Assembly: GCA_016342745.1 (NCBI GenBank)
Contig: JAEINT010000004.1
Coordinates: 124,001 to 188,000, forward strand
Direction: 5' to 3'
Origin: Labilibaculum sp.
GTDB taxonomy: Bacteria; Bacteroidota; Bacteroidia; Bacteroidales; Marinifilaceae
Length of the DNA stretch: 64,000 nucleotides
Under the pieces are notes generated by a model. It searched no databases and was not told the origin of the DNA. It was given only the letters and a program-made list of their open reading frames with translations. This document shows positions 52,943 to 61,746 of the stretch, piece by piece; the stretch's first letter is position 1, and each line of letters begins with the position of its first letter. The translations under genes and the position numbers were made by a program.

Positions 52943-54094
52943 ATGAATATATCCTCAGAAAAAAAACGATTAACGCTTGATAAAATCCTCAAAAGCGAGA
53001 CTTTTTCGAAAGCTCCAACAAGCAGTTCGATGCTTCAATATTTGTTCGAGGAAACGCTAAAAGGAACCGACTTAAAAGAAAAGCTTATCGAGATCGATTT
53101 TTTTGGAGAATCAAAGAATACAGACAAAAGCAATCCTCGGGTTCGAGTAAACATTTACAACCTGAGAAAAAAACTGACAGCCTATTATGAGAAAGAAGGT
53201 AAAAATGATTTCTGGCAATTAATTATCGATAAGGGACAATATCAGGTAAAATTCGTTGCAAAAAATCCAAAAGAGCGATTGCTTAAATCAGCCAAACCTG
53301 CTATTCTAATCCCTTACCTGCTTTTGTTTGTTGTTCTAATACTATTTGCCTTAAGCCGTATGCCTAAAAAGCCACCAATGTTATGGCGTTCATTTCTTAC
53401 CAACAAAAGCGCAACTACCTTATTTGTTGGCGATGTATTTGGCGTTATGGGCACAACTGCAACTGGCAATATAGGTTGGAATCGCGACTACAACATTAAT
53501 GATCTGGAAGAGTTTTATCAATTTTGTGAAAATAATCCCGAACTTGCAAGTAATTTAAAAGCTGCAAACTATTCTTACACGAACGGAATGGCTGCCTTAT
53601 CAACACAAAGACTTACGCTCTTGTTTAAAGATTACGGGAAAGAATTTAACATTCGATTTTCGATGCAAAGCACCATTGCAGATATCAAAGAAGGAAACTC
53701 CATCTACATAGGACCATTAAAAAACAACAATAAATTTATTCACTTTTTTAATGAGGAAAATCCTTACTTTAAAATTGATGGAGATAGTCTTCTATTTTCC
53801 AATCATCCTATCCTAAGAGATACTGTGCTAAACCTTATTTCTGACGGAAGTGAATCGGACTATTCCATTGTTTCCAAAATACTTGGCCCTGATAATAGTG
53901 AGCAATTCATTTTCTTTTCGAATCATGACATTGGCGTTCGCTCTACGGTAGAGTACTTTACAAATACAGACTCCCTAGAACATTTCACGGAAAAATTTCT
54001 AGACACAAAAGACAATTTTACTGCCGTTTTTCTTACCAAAGGAGTGAACAGAAACAACACCGATTTAGAATTGATTTTGGCTGTTGGACATTAA
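52943..54094 (+). CDS. membrane-anchored winged-helix-like regulator with unknown sensor domain
   Basis: Protein of 383 residues from the ATG at 52943; an in-frame TTG at 52925 would add six. Residues about 10-100 resemble the winged-helix-like domain known from membrane regulators of Acidobacteria and other phyla: S-S-M-L-Q-Y-L-F-E-E-T, I-E-I-D-F-F-G, P-R-V-R-V-N-I-Y-N-L-R-K-K-L. One membrane helix follows (about 118-137, I-L-I-P-Y-L-L-L-F-V-V-L). The remaining 240 residues, probably periplasmic, have N-S-I-Y-I-G-P-L and D-Y-S-I-V-S-K-I-L-G-P. The layout recalls ToxR/CadC one-component regulators. It lies opposite the BNR_4-GH105 operon, its likely target. Confidence 0.7.
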   Translation: MNISSEKKRLTLDKILKSETFSKAPTSSSMLQYLFEETLKGTDLKEKLIEIDFFGESKNTDKSNPRVRVNIYNLRKKLTAYYEKEGKNDFWQLIIDKGQYQVKFVAKNPKERLLKSAKPAILIPYLLLFVVLILFALSRMPKKPPMLWRSFLTNKSATTLFVGDVFGVMGTTATGNIGWNRDYNINDLEEFYQFCENNPELASNLKAANYSYTNGMAALSTQRLTLLFKDYGKEFNIRFSMQSTIADIKEGNSIYIGPLKNNNKFIHFFNEENPYFKIDGDSLLFSNHPILRDTVLNLISDGSESDYSIVSKILGPDNSEQFIFFSNHDIGVRSTVEYFTNTDSLEHFTEKFLDTKDNFTAVFLTKGVNRNNTDLELILAVGH

Positions 54095-54119
54095 CTAACT
54101 CAATAGTCTATAAAAAAAC

Positions 54120-54151
54120 AGAAGAGAATGCCCTGATGGACATCCTCTTCT
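54120..54151. terminator. hairpin between convergent winged-helix and sulfatase genes
   Basis: AGAAGAGAATG (54120-54130) pairs with CATCCTCTTCT (54141-54151) with one mismatch. An A run before it gives a U tract on the minus strand for the sulfatase; on the plus strand the tail is short. Confidence 0.7.
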
Positions 54152-54221
54152 TTAAGGTACACTTATGTTCTTTCTTTTATTATTTGATTTTCTCAAACAC
54201 CAATAAGCTTCATTAAAATGA

Positions 54222-55751
54222 TTAGTAATTTAGATAATCACCACAAATTTCATTTTGTGACCATTTGTCGTCAATAGCTTTCAATTGCTTGACCAACTCA
54301 GCATTAAACTTAGCCACCAATTTTTCATCCATATCGTCACCTTTAATTCGGTTCATTTGGTATGGATCTTTTTTGTTATCGTAGTAAAATGACTCTTTAA
54401 AGTCAACCGTATTCGATGTTGTTACCACATAGGTATAATCGCCTGTATACAATCCACGCGAATTGTAATCGAAATACAGTACTGCATTCGGAGCATTCTT
54501 TTCACTTTTCGGATTTTCGATTACATCAGCCAAATTAAGACCTTGTACCGAAGCTGGTATCTTATCTTCCAATCCAACCATAGCCAATAAGGTCGGCATC
54601 ATATCTGGGGTACTCAACATTACATCTTCTACACGGTGCTTTAACTTGTTTCCCCACTTAATAATGAATGGAATGTTAAAGGCCTCGTTTTCTGGGAATG
54701 GTTTTCCTTTGTGTCCATGACTTCCCAACATTTCGCCATGATCGGAAGAAAACACGATAATTGTGTTATCAGCAACACCCATTTTTTCCAACTTTTCCAA
54801 TACCAAACCAATAAAATGATCTACCGCACTCACATTTGCAAAATAGTAAGGAGCATATTCCCCAACCTTTTTATCGGCATTACCTCTAAGTAGTAATTCA
54901 TCTATTTTTACATCTCCATGGTCTGTGTACTGAGGGAAGAAAGTCATATCGGTACTTTCCTCTGTCCATGGATTATGTGGCGGATTTAATGCCCAAGTAA
55001 TAAAGAATGGTTTGTCGGTATCACGCTGTCCGTGTGAGTTGTCTAGGTAATTCAACAATGCTTCTGCCTCAAATTCGGCAGAAAAACGCTTAGGCTGATA
55101 CAAATCTCCATCTTTAATTCCTTTAATTGCTTTAGGATCATTTGAATAACAAAGTGGATCTTTATGCGTATCACGCAAGGTTTGAAAGAAATAGCGATAA
55201 CCCAAACGATCTGCCCCTGGTGGAACGTAAGTATCGTATCTGTTTACGAAATGACCGCCCGGCGCCTCTTCGCTTCCTACATAAGTACCTTTCTCGTCGA
55301 AAAGTGGTTCTGTTCTTTGCCAATGGCATTTTCCAAAATAAGCCGTTTCGTAACCCCCTTCGGCAAATACATTTGCCATAGCCTTGCCATCTACCTTAAT
55401 TCCAACTTCGCGATCTTTTCGACAATTCGCTGTTAAGCCATTTGTGTATGGATATTGTCCACTCATTAACATGCCTCTAAAAGGACTGCACAATGGAAAA
55501 TTACTCATGGCCTGACTAAAAACGATTCCTTCGTTAGCTAACTTATCCAAGGCAGGTGTTTTTACAGGGTCGGGCGTTCCATGTATGTATTTTGCATTGT
55601 CTCCCTGCGACCAAAAACCCAAACTAAACTGACGGTACTGATCAGGAAAAATGAAAATTACATTAGGCGCTGCTTCCTCTTTCACCTCTCCACATCCAGA
55701 AAATGACAAAACAAACATTGTCAAAATTCCCCAAACTATATTTCTTCTCAT
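54222..55751 (-). CDS. S1-family sulfatase (second, different type)
   Basis: Type I sulfatase of 509 residues with a lipoprotein-like signal (S-F-S-G-C). The formylglycine motif is C-S-P-F-R with Cys88, in F-P-L-C-S-P-F-R-G. Metal-site segments are I-F-I-F-P-D-Q-Y-R near residue 33 and F-S-S-D-H-G-E-M-L-G-S-H-G near residue 335. The Asp-Gln instead of Asp-Asp at the first metal site occurs in several S1 subfamilies. It differs strongly from the sulfatase at 13827, so it probably removes sulfate from another position. It is opposite a LacI-type gene and may be controlled by it. Confidence 0.94.
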   Translation of the reverse strand: MRRNIVWGILTMFVLSFSGCGEVKEEAAPNVIFIFPDQYRQFSLGFWSQGDNAKYIHGTPDPVKTPALDKLANEGIVFSQAMSNFPLCSPFRGMLMSGQYPYTNGLTANCRKDREVGIKVDGKAMANVFAEGGYETAYFGKCHWQRTEPLFDEKGTYVGSEEAPGGHFVNRYDTYVPPGADRLGYRYFFQTLRDTHKDPLCYSNDPKAIKGIKDGDLYQPKRFSAEFEAEALLNYLDNSHGQRDTDKPFFITWALNPPHNPWTEESTDMTFFPQYTDHGDVKIDELLLRGNADKKVGEYAPYYFANVSAVDHFIGLVLEKLEKMGVADNTIIVFSSDHGEMLGSHGHKGKPFPENEAFNIPFIIKWGNKLKHRVEDVMLSTPDMMPTLLAMVGLEDKIPASVQGLNLADVIENPKSEKNAPNAVLYFDYNSRGLYTGDYTYVVTTSNTVDFKESFYYDNKKDPYQMNRIKGDDMDEKLVAKFNAELVKQLKAIDDKWSQNEICGDYLNY

Positions 55752-56100
55752 TTTATATTATTTAAAACATGATTCTTCTGTACATTCCAATAAAGCTCCT
55801 TCCCTACAGAAAGAAGTCTGACCAAAATTAGATAATCCAAGTCCATACAAGGATTACAATAGTGCAGAATAGGGCAAAAATCATACACTCATTAAATATC
55901 TGTAAGCTCAAAATCAATACCAATAGCTAATTTACATGTGATTGTGAAATTTATGTAATTGTAGCGATTCAATTAATCAAAAATATGATTTTTATCAACT
56001 TTAATTTTGAAAAAGCGACATTCTACACATTAATTATTAGCAATTCCATTTTAATTGATTAATAATTGTAAAAACATTCTATTGATATGAACAGAACACT
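55752..56100. other. divergent intergenic region sulfatase/LacI
   Basis: No gene is seen. Minus-strand TAATTTTG at 55823-55830 matches the Bacteroidota -7 consensus and is well placed for the sulfatase. The rest is AT-rich without clear repeats. Confidence 0.4.
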
Positions 56101-56108
56101 TATTTTTG
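56101..56108 (+). promoter_or_regulatory. TAnnTTTG -7 element for the LacI-type gene
   Basis: TATTTTTG matches the consensus, 78 bases before the start codon. A TTG lies about 16 bases upstream, shorter than the ideal spacing. Confidence 0.45.
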
Positions 56109-56134
56109 TTCTTTAACTATAATTGTAAACTTTC

Positions 56135-56167
56135 TATTCAGAATAAACTGCTGTCCTATTCTGAGTA
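56135..56167. promoter_or_regulatory. two related half-palindromes in the lacI-type leader
   Basis: TATTCAGAATA (56135-56145) is a perfect 11-base palindrome and TATTCTGAGTA (56157-56167) is a close copy 22 bp further on. Their place just after the predicted -7 element suits an autorepressor site. Confidence 0.4.
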
Positions 56168-56185
56168 TCTAGAAAAAGGAGAAAA

Positions 56186-57238
56186 ATGGCAAAAATTCGT
56201 ATTAAAGACATTGCTGAACAAGCTGGCGTATCGGTAGGAACAGTAGATCGTGTTCTTCACAATCGAGGTGAAGTTGCTGAAGAAACGAAGACCAAGATCC
56301 TAGAGATTGCCAAGAAAAACAATTATCAGCCTAATCTTATTGCAAGAGCCTTAACTTCAAAAAAACAATGTGTATTCGCCTCGCTATTGCCAACACCAAC
56401 CGAAGAAGATATTTTTTGGAGAAGACCTTTGGATGGAATTAGTGACGCTGCAGAAGAATTAGAACAATTTCAAGTCGTTGTAAAGAAGTACTTTTTCGAA
56501 CATTACAACGAGCAAGACTTTATTGTACAAACCGAAGCCATTTTAAAGCTAAATCCAGCAGGTGTAGTCTTCTCTCCTATCTTCACTAAAGAAAGTTTAG
56601 CCTTCACAAAAAAGCTCGATAAAAAAGGAATTCCATACGTTTTTATTGAATCTAAATTAGAAAATAGTAATTATTTAGCCTACGTAGGAAGCGATGGATA
56701 CAACGGTGGAAGAGTCGCAGCAAACCTAATTGATTTTGGAATTTCTAAAAATGCAGATGTTCTAGTAGTCAACTTGGCTAAAAATCTTGAAAATGTTCTT
56801 CACCTAAATCAGCGAACTCAAGGTTTTCTAAGTTACTTTATGGATAAGGGGAATAACGAGGGATTAAAAATATCGATCGAGATTCCAACGTCAAAATCAG
56901 ACCTAATTAAAGAAAAACTGAATCACGTTTTAAAGCAAAATAAAAACATTAAGGCCATTTTCACAACTGGCTCCAAAGTCTATAAAATTGCTCGATACCT
57001 CGAAACGAATCAGTTGGACGATATCATATTGGTTGGCTTCGATCCCATCGATCAAAACATTCACTACCTGAATAGAGGAAGTATAAACTTCTTAATTGGC
57101 CAGCATCCATATCAACAAGGATTTAAAGCAGTCAAGAAACTGTTCGAACATGTTTTATTACAACATAAAATAAGCAAAGATGAATACCTTCCAGTTGACA
57201 TCATCAATTGTGAGAGCATAAAACTATACAAAGCATAG
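56186..57238 (+). CDS. LacI-family transcriptional regulator
   Basis: DNA-binding regulator of 350 residues. The LacI helix-turn-helix is at 4-25 (I-K-D-I-A-E-Q-A-G-V-S-V-G-T-V-D-R-V-L) with the hinge helix ending near N-L-I-A-R-A-L (about 50-58). The rest is a periplasmic-binding-protein-like effector domain (about 62-345) with V-G-S-D-G-Y-N-G-G-R-V-A-A-N and a late G-F-D-P-I-D. It probably senses a sugar. An unusual feature for this genome is a clear Shine-Dalgarno GGAG at 56178-56181. The divergent sulfatase is the nearest candidate target. Confidence 0.94.
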   Translation: MAKIRIKDIAEQAGVSVGTVDRVLHNRGEVAEETKTKILEIAKKNNYQPNLIARALTSKKQCVFASLLPTPTEEDIFWRRPLDGISDAAEELEQFQVVVKKYFFEHYNEQDFIVQTEAILKLNPAGVVFSPIFTKESLAFTKKLDKKGIPYVFIESKLENSNYLAYVGSDGYNGGRVAANLIDFGISKNADVLVVNLAKNLENVLHLNQRTQGFLSYFMDKGNNEGLKISIEIPTSKSDLIKEKLNHVLKQNKNIKAIFTTGSKVYKIARYLETNQLDDIILVGFDPIDQNIHYLNRGSINFLIGQHPYQQGFKAVKKLFEHVLLQHKISKDEYLPVDIINCESIKLYKA

Positions 57239-57262
57239 TCAAAAAAAGAGGTTCATAAAAAA

Positions 57263-57284
57263 GCCTGACTTAAACAGGTCAGGC
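57263..57284 (-). terminator. terminator after the TPR gene
   Basis: GCCTGAC (57263-57269) pairs perfectly with GTCAGGC (57278-57284). On the minus strand tttttta follows. It lies 28 bases after the TPR stop and also sits just past the LacI stop. Confidence 0.8.
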
Positions 57285-57311
57285 TCATAGAATCATTATA
57301 TTTTAATCGAA

Positions 57312-57602
57312 TCAAGGATTATATAAATCAGGATTAAAATAATCCATAATCGATTTAATCATCTCAACTTTTACCTTGGCTTTTTTATGATCTGGTTCAA
57401 TATCTGTCACACGAAAATAGGCACTCATTGCTGCAGGTAACTCCCCTAACTGGTGATACATTTCTCCCACCTTAAAAAGAGCTTCTACATTCTCCTTATC
57501 TACCTCAACTACCTCCTGATATTTTTCCAAGGCAGATCGAAACTCCTCCAAAGCCTCTAGCTTCATTGCTTCGATTATCTTATTCTCTATATCTTTATTC
57601 AT
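57312..57602 (-). CDS. small TPR-repeat protein
   Basis: Cytoplasmic protein of 96 residues without a signal. Two TPR-like helix pairs are visible: L-E-A-L-E-E-F-R-S-A-L-E-K-Y-Q-E-V-V and A-L-F-K-V-G-E-M-Y-H-Q-L-G-E-L, followed by A-M-S-A-Y-F-R-V. Such proteins mediate protein contacts; no partner is suggested by the neighbours. It appears to be a single-gene unit. Confidence 0.8.
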   Translation of the reverse strand: MNKDIENKIIEAMKLEALEEFRSALEKYQEVVEVDKENVEALFKVGEMYHQLGELPAAMSAYFRVTDIEPDHKKAKVKVEMIKSIMDYFNPDLYNP

Positions 57603-57732
57603 CTTATTATTAATTTAGTCGCTTGTTGTAAGTGGCAAATGTAAGTATTTTTCATTTCCGATCGAATAAATACACTCAATTGATCTGAAAAGAAAGACTT
57701 ATTTGTAATTTTAAGGTCTAAACTTTACGAGT

Positions 57733-58323
57733 ATGACAAAACAACACTGGAGACCTGGTACAATGGTTTACCCCTTGCCTGCTGTAATGGTAAGCTGCGG
57801 CAGTACACCTGAAGATTATAATATCATTACCATTGCTTGGACAGGCACCATCTGTTCTGATCCTGCAATGTGCTATATATCGGTTCGTAAAAACCGACAT
57901 TCTTACGATATCATTAAAAATAGCGGCGAGTTTGTTATCAACCTAACAACGAAAGATCTTGCTTTTGCAACAGATTGGTGTGGTGTTAAATCAGGTAAAG
58001 ATTTCGACAAATTCAAGGAAATGAAATTAACTCCTGGCAAATCAAAAGAGATATCTGCACCCATAATAGAAGAATCGCCTTTGAGCATAGAATGTAAAGT
58101 TACCAAAATTATAGAGTTAGGATCGCATGACATGTTTATGGCCGAAGTGGTAAACGTTCAAGCCGATGAACGATACATTGACGAAAAAGGAGGATTTTCT
58201 TTAGCTAAATCGGGTCCGATAGCCTATTCTCATGGTCATTACTTCGAACTGGGAGAATTGGTTGGGCGTTTTGGATACTCCGTAATGAAAAAGAAAACAA
58301 AGGAAAAACTACAAAAGAAATAA
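57733..58323 (+). CDS. flavin reductase family protein (FMN-binding split barrel)
   Basis: Cytoplasmic protein of 196 residues. It resembles the flavin-reductase-like split-barrel family: P-L-P-A-V-M-V-S-C-G near residue 10, I-T-I-A-W-T-G-T-I-C-S-D-P near residue 33, I-S-V-R-K-N-R-H-S-Y-D-I-I, and F-V-I-N-L-T-T-K-D. Members bind FMN and reduce flavins or act as small oxidoreductases. Convergent with DUF4293 and separated by a strong terminator. Confidence 0.9.
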   Translation: MTKQHWRPGTMVYPLPAVMVSCGSTPEDYNIITIAWTGTICSDPAMCYISVRKNRHSYDIIKNSGEFVINLTTKDLAFATDWCGVKSGKDFDKFKEMKLTPGKSKEISAPIIEESPLSIECKVTKIIELGSHDMFMAEVVNVQADERYIDEKGGFSLAKSGPIAYSHGHYFELGELVGRFGYSVMKKKTKEKLQKK

Positions 58324-58361
58324 GTGAAGAAAATTATAAGCGATACTCACTGATTAAAACA

Positions 58362-58390
58362 ACAAAACCGGCCTTTTGAGCCGGTTTTGT
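58362..58390. terminator. bidirectional terminator
   Basis: ACAAAACCGGC (58362-58372) and its complement (58380-58390) form a perfect 11-bp stem with a 7-base loop, between convergent genes ending at 58323 and 58410. Confidence 0.92.
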
Positions 58391-58409
58391 AATATTATTT
58401 TGTGGTCGC

Positions 58410-58871
58410 TTATCGAATTCGATCCATAGAACGAATCAAAGCTTCGTCTTTTCCAATTTCTCTAATTGCCAAATAGCATAAAACCAATGCAACCAATGGG
58501 AATGCATTAATAATACTATAATTTGCAATGGCTCCCAATTCTTTTGCTTGACTATTGATACTATAGTAAATCAACCCCACCGCACCAATCATACAAATCA
58601 TATTAAAGATCGTTAAGCGAATTTGCAACATTCTTTTCTTGAATAAGAAAATTGTAACCAAGCCAATTAAAGCAATAATGCTTAACAAAACAGCTACAGG
58701 TAATGCATTAAAAACTGCAGGTTCACCTTCAACAAGTGCTGGTATACCACGGTAAATAAATTCATATGCAACGTTCGATGCATCAATTAGCTCTGCTAAA
58801 GGAAAAAAGAACATCATTGCAATTAAAATAAAACTCCCTAATAGGTATAAAGATTGAATTCTTTGTATCAT
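58410..58871 (-). CDS. DUF4293 integral membrane protein
   Basis: Inner-membrane protein of 153 residues with four hydrophobic helices (about 8-28, 55-78, 85-108, 118-138). The start M-I-Q-R-I-Q-S-L-Y-L-L and the charged tail A-I-R-E-I-G-K-D-E-A-L-I-R-S-M-D-R-I-R are typical of DUF4293, a family nearly confined to Bacteroidota. The function is unknown. It is a single-gene unit bounded by hairpins. Confidence 0.88.
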   Translation of the reverse strand: MIQRIQSLYLLGSFILIAMMFFFPLAELIDASNVAYEFIYRGIPALVEGEPAVFNALPVAVLLSIIALIGLVTIFLFKKRMLQIRLTIFNMICMIGAVGLIYYSINSQAKELGAIANYSIINAFPLVALVLCYLAIREIGKDEALIRSMDRIR

Positions 58872-58910
58872 CGTATATTTAATTTTTGCTACAAATTTAA
58901 ACTTAAATAC

Positions 58911-58940
58911 AAAAGCAGCAAATTTTCATTTGCTGCTTTT
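58911..58940 (-). terminator. terminator after the DUF5916 gene
   Basis: AAAAGCAGCAAAT (58911-58923) and its complement (58928-58940) form a perfect 13-bp stem with a 4-base loop. It lies about 130 bases after the stop of the minus-strand DUF5916 gene. Confidence 0.75.
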
Positions 58941-59072
58941 TACCATCATTACGTTACTAACTAATCACACTTAGTAAAAAAAAATAATACTTTGTTGAAT
59001 TACCCCTAATAACAAAGCCGATTTTTTGCAAGCTTTTACAGCAAGTTAATTCTGTAAAATTTAAGTAGGTTA

Positions 59073-61502
59073 TTAACCTTTTCGTTTTAACGACATGTAG
59101 TCGATATAATATAAAACTTTGACCGACAAACTATTAAACTGCGTCGCATCAAATGTGTTTTTCAAGTTATTTACAAAGCGATGAGCTACTTTATCATCAT
59201 CACTAAAAATAGTATTCTTCCAAACCACAGCTAATTCACTCCCTGGAGCAAATCTCCACGAATAAACCATATCAATATTAAAGCTGTTAAAATTGATATC
59301 ATTATTTTCATTATAATCGGTACTCGCTAGTCGTCCGTTATCTTTTAAGCGATGAAAGCTATTGTATTCTGCCTTTGCCCAATAATGTCTAACTTTTAAA
59401 CTTAAAGAACTTTTGTTATTGAAAATATAATCACTCGATAGTTTATTCTCAACATAAGTTCTGTTTCTATCTCCAATATAAACTGTTGAATTCCCATTAA
59501 TTTCTTCATCATCAACGTAGCCTAAATCATTTAAGGTTCTTCCCCACTCTATTTCGTATTCCATCATGAACCGATCACTAAAGCGATAACGAGATTCAAA
59601 CTCCATTTCAAACACTCTTAAGTTATCTGTCGATAATCTTTTACCATATTCACCTCTAATATCTATTGCCAAGGCTTTTCGGTAATCAGATGATACCCAA
59701 CCACCAATAAATGCCGAAGATCCTTTTCTCAATTTCATTCCATCAATTCTCGGCTCATCAAAATCATATTGATGTATTGGTCTAAAATTCCCATAAATAC
59801 CAGTTGATATGTGACTTTTAAATTTAACTCGAGCATTGTAAAAAATGGTAAACCTTGAAAATCTTCGAGGTGAATATCTTGCCTCATGGTGAAAGCGAAT
59901 GTTTCCATTTCGAACCAACAAAGCTCCCTTGGGATCTGAATTGTTATAATAGAAATTCAAATTGTTATTGATCTGATTATTTCGATTTAAAAATCCCATA
60001 TCATTAGGATTGTATTGATCTGAAATCATTCGATGGTAATAATCCCAAGTGAACTTTCCGTTAATTTTACCAAATTCCATCTCGTGATAATGTCCTATTT
60101 CATCTGATTCTCCCTTTTCAAATCGTTGCGAAACAATTCCTTTTCCTTGAAGACTATATGATCTTTCCTTATTTCGGAATTCGAATTCTGTACCACTAAC
60201 ATTTGCGATATAATCAGTTTCTGGAATGTAAACATTCGTATTGTAAAGACTAACATAGGACTCATTCTTGAGACTTTGATCCACCACCAACATATTGTAA
60301 TTGGTAAATGCCTGCGTCTTAATTTTACGTTCTACACTGGTAATTGTATCTTTAACTTCAGCAAAAGTATTTTTCGTCATTGCATTAAATACACCTATAC
60401 CCAATCCTTTTGAATTTCGCCCTGATACTTTCGTCGCATTAATTATTTTTGTTTCAATCGGATTCTCTGTGATAACTTCATCGTCTTTTAACTCATCCTC
60501 TACATTATATAAATTAATAGGACGTCCACCAACCCTTCTCGAATAGAAAATTTCACCTCTATCGAACAACTCAGTAGCTTCGGTAAAAAATTGTCTATTT
60601 TCATCAAATTTCACTTCGAACGGAGACAGATTTAATATTTCATCGTCAGATTGTACCTGACCAAAATCGGGAACCAACATCATATCCAAAGTATAGCTTT
60701 CATTAATCCCATACTTTAAATCCATTCCTCCTCTGTAATTCATTTCTACAGATGAATGATCTGAAGATTTGTCTATATAAGTTGAAAAATAAGGTGTGAA
60801 AGACAAACGAACAGGAGGATTAACATTCTCAATTCCATTTAATATACCTGATTGACCGACCCAACCATCTTCTTCTTTATCTATAAAATTCCAACTAATT
60901 TTCTCTCTAACACTTTGAATATTTCGAATTATATTAATACCCCAAGTTTGCACATCCTTTGTAGGAAAACGCAAAGCCGAATAGGGAATTTCAAATTCCG
61001 CACTCCATCCTTTTCCATTAATCACTGTGGCACTGTTCCAAACAGCATCCCAACTAGAATCTTCATTTCCTTTTACAACCTTAGCATCCCACTGTACACC
61101 TGCAGGTGTAACAATAAATTCAAATGCATCTAATCCATTGTTAAAGGGGTCAATTAATAAGGATAGAAAATCAGAATTATTAATCTCATCTCTTTTACTC
61201 AACTCCTTGAATATTTTTTCAGGCTCATTATCATACATCATCACACCAACTATAATCGCCTGATCAGTATAAATAAATTTTGCTTCTGTTTTAAAATTAG
61301 AACGTGCACCATTTGAAGGTTCAAATTGGATAAAATCAGTTGCAACAGGAATTCCTTTCCAGATATCATCGGTTAGCTTCCCATCAATTATTGGTTTAGA
61401 GGAAACGCGGATAGCAGATATTTCTTTTTTGGTTTGCAATGCTTGAGTAGGCAAGGCAATAAAAAGAATGAAAATGCAAATTAGTAATGGCAATTTATTC
61501 AT
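59073..61502 (-). CDS. DUF5916 outer-membrane protein with CBM9-like N-terminal domain
   Basis: Exported protein of about 809 residues. The ATG at 61502 is chosen over an in-frame GTG at 61508; the signal ends Q-A-L-Q. A CBM9-like domain (about 30-220) contains P-I-I-D-G-K-L-T-D-D-I-W and F-E-I-P-Y-S-A-L-R-F-P. The rest is the DUF5916 region, with many amphipathic strands suggesting an outer-membrane barrel (D-F-G-Q-V-Q-S-D-D near residue 280, N-R-Q-F-F-T-E). The role is unknown. Paired palindromes about 135-160 bases upstream suggest it is regulated. Confidence 0.85.
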   Translation of the reverse strand: MNKLPLLICIFILFIALPTQALQTKKEISAIRVSSKPIIDGKLTDDIWKGIPVATDFIQFEPSNGARSNFKTEAKFIYTDQAIIVGVMMYDNEPEKIFKELSKRDEINNSDFLSLLIDPFNNGLDAFEFIVTPAGVQWDAKVVKGNEDSSWDAVWNSATVINGKGWSAEFEIPYSALRFPTKDVQTWGINIIRNIQSVREKISWNFIDKEEDGWVGQSGILNGIENVNPPVRLSFTPYFSTYIDKSSDHSSVEMNYRGGMDLKYGINESYTLDMMLVPDFGQVQSDDEILNLSPFEVKFDENRQFFTEATELFDRGEIFYSRRVGGRPINLYNVEDELKDDEVITENPIETKIINATKVSGRNSKGLGIGVFNAMTKNTFAEVKDTITSVERKIKTQAFTNYNMLVVDQSLKNESYVSLYNTNVYIPETDYIANVSGTEFEFRNKERSYSLQGKGIVSQRFEKGESDEIGHYHEMEFGKINGKFTWDYYHRMISDQYNPNDMGFLNRNNQINNNLNFYYNNSDPKGALLVRNGNIRFHHEARYSPRRFSRFTIFYNARVKFKSHISTGIYGNFRPIHQYDFDEPRIDGMKLRKGSSAFIGGWVSSDYRKALAIDIRGEYGKRLSTDNLRVFEMEFESRYRFSDRFMMEYEIEWGRTLNDLGYVDDEEINGNSTVYIGDRNRTYVENKLSSDYIFNNKSSLSLKVRHYWAKAEYNSFHRLKDNGRLASTDYNENNDINFNSFNIDMVYSWRFAPGSELAVVWKNTIFSDDDKVAHRFVNNLKNTFDATQFNSLSVKVLYYIDYMSLKRKG

Positions 61503-61636
61503 AGTCACTTAGGGGCAATTGGTTAATAGCATGATGGCAATTCAGATTGTCATCCGTTTACAAGCACATTTTATGCCAAGCCATCTCCTAGCACTAATTA
61601 TCAAGCCCTTAAATAATTGTATGTTATTTATAACTG

Positions 61637-61664
61637 AACGTTATTGGAACACTAACGTACGTTA
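61637..61664. promoter_or_regulatory. two palindromes, AACGTT and TAACGTACGTTA, with centres 19 bp apart
   Basis: TAACGTACGTTA (61653-61664) is a perfect 12-base palindrome. A second palindromic core, AACGTT, lies at 61637-61642 within actgaacgttat. The style recalls TetR-family operators, but no such regulator is in the window. Confidence 0.45.
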
Positions 61665-61696
61665 ACGAACAGTCCATTGAAAAAATACACAAAAAA

Positions 61697-61720
61697 AACC
61701 GCCTGATTGCTCAAGCGGTT
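61697..61720 (-). terminator. terminator after the SPFH gene
   Basis: AACCGC (61697-61702) and GCGGTT (61715-61720) form a stem followed by a run of eight T on the minus strand, 26 bases after the SPFH stop. Confidence 0.85.
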
Positions 61721-61746
61721 CGTCTTATATTTAGGATTAAATATTC

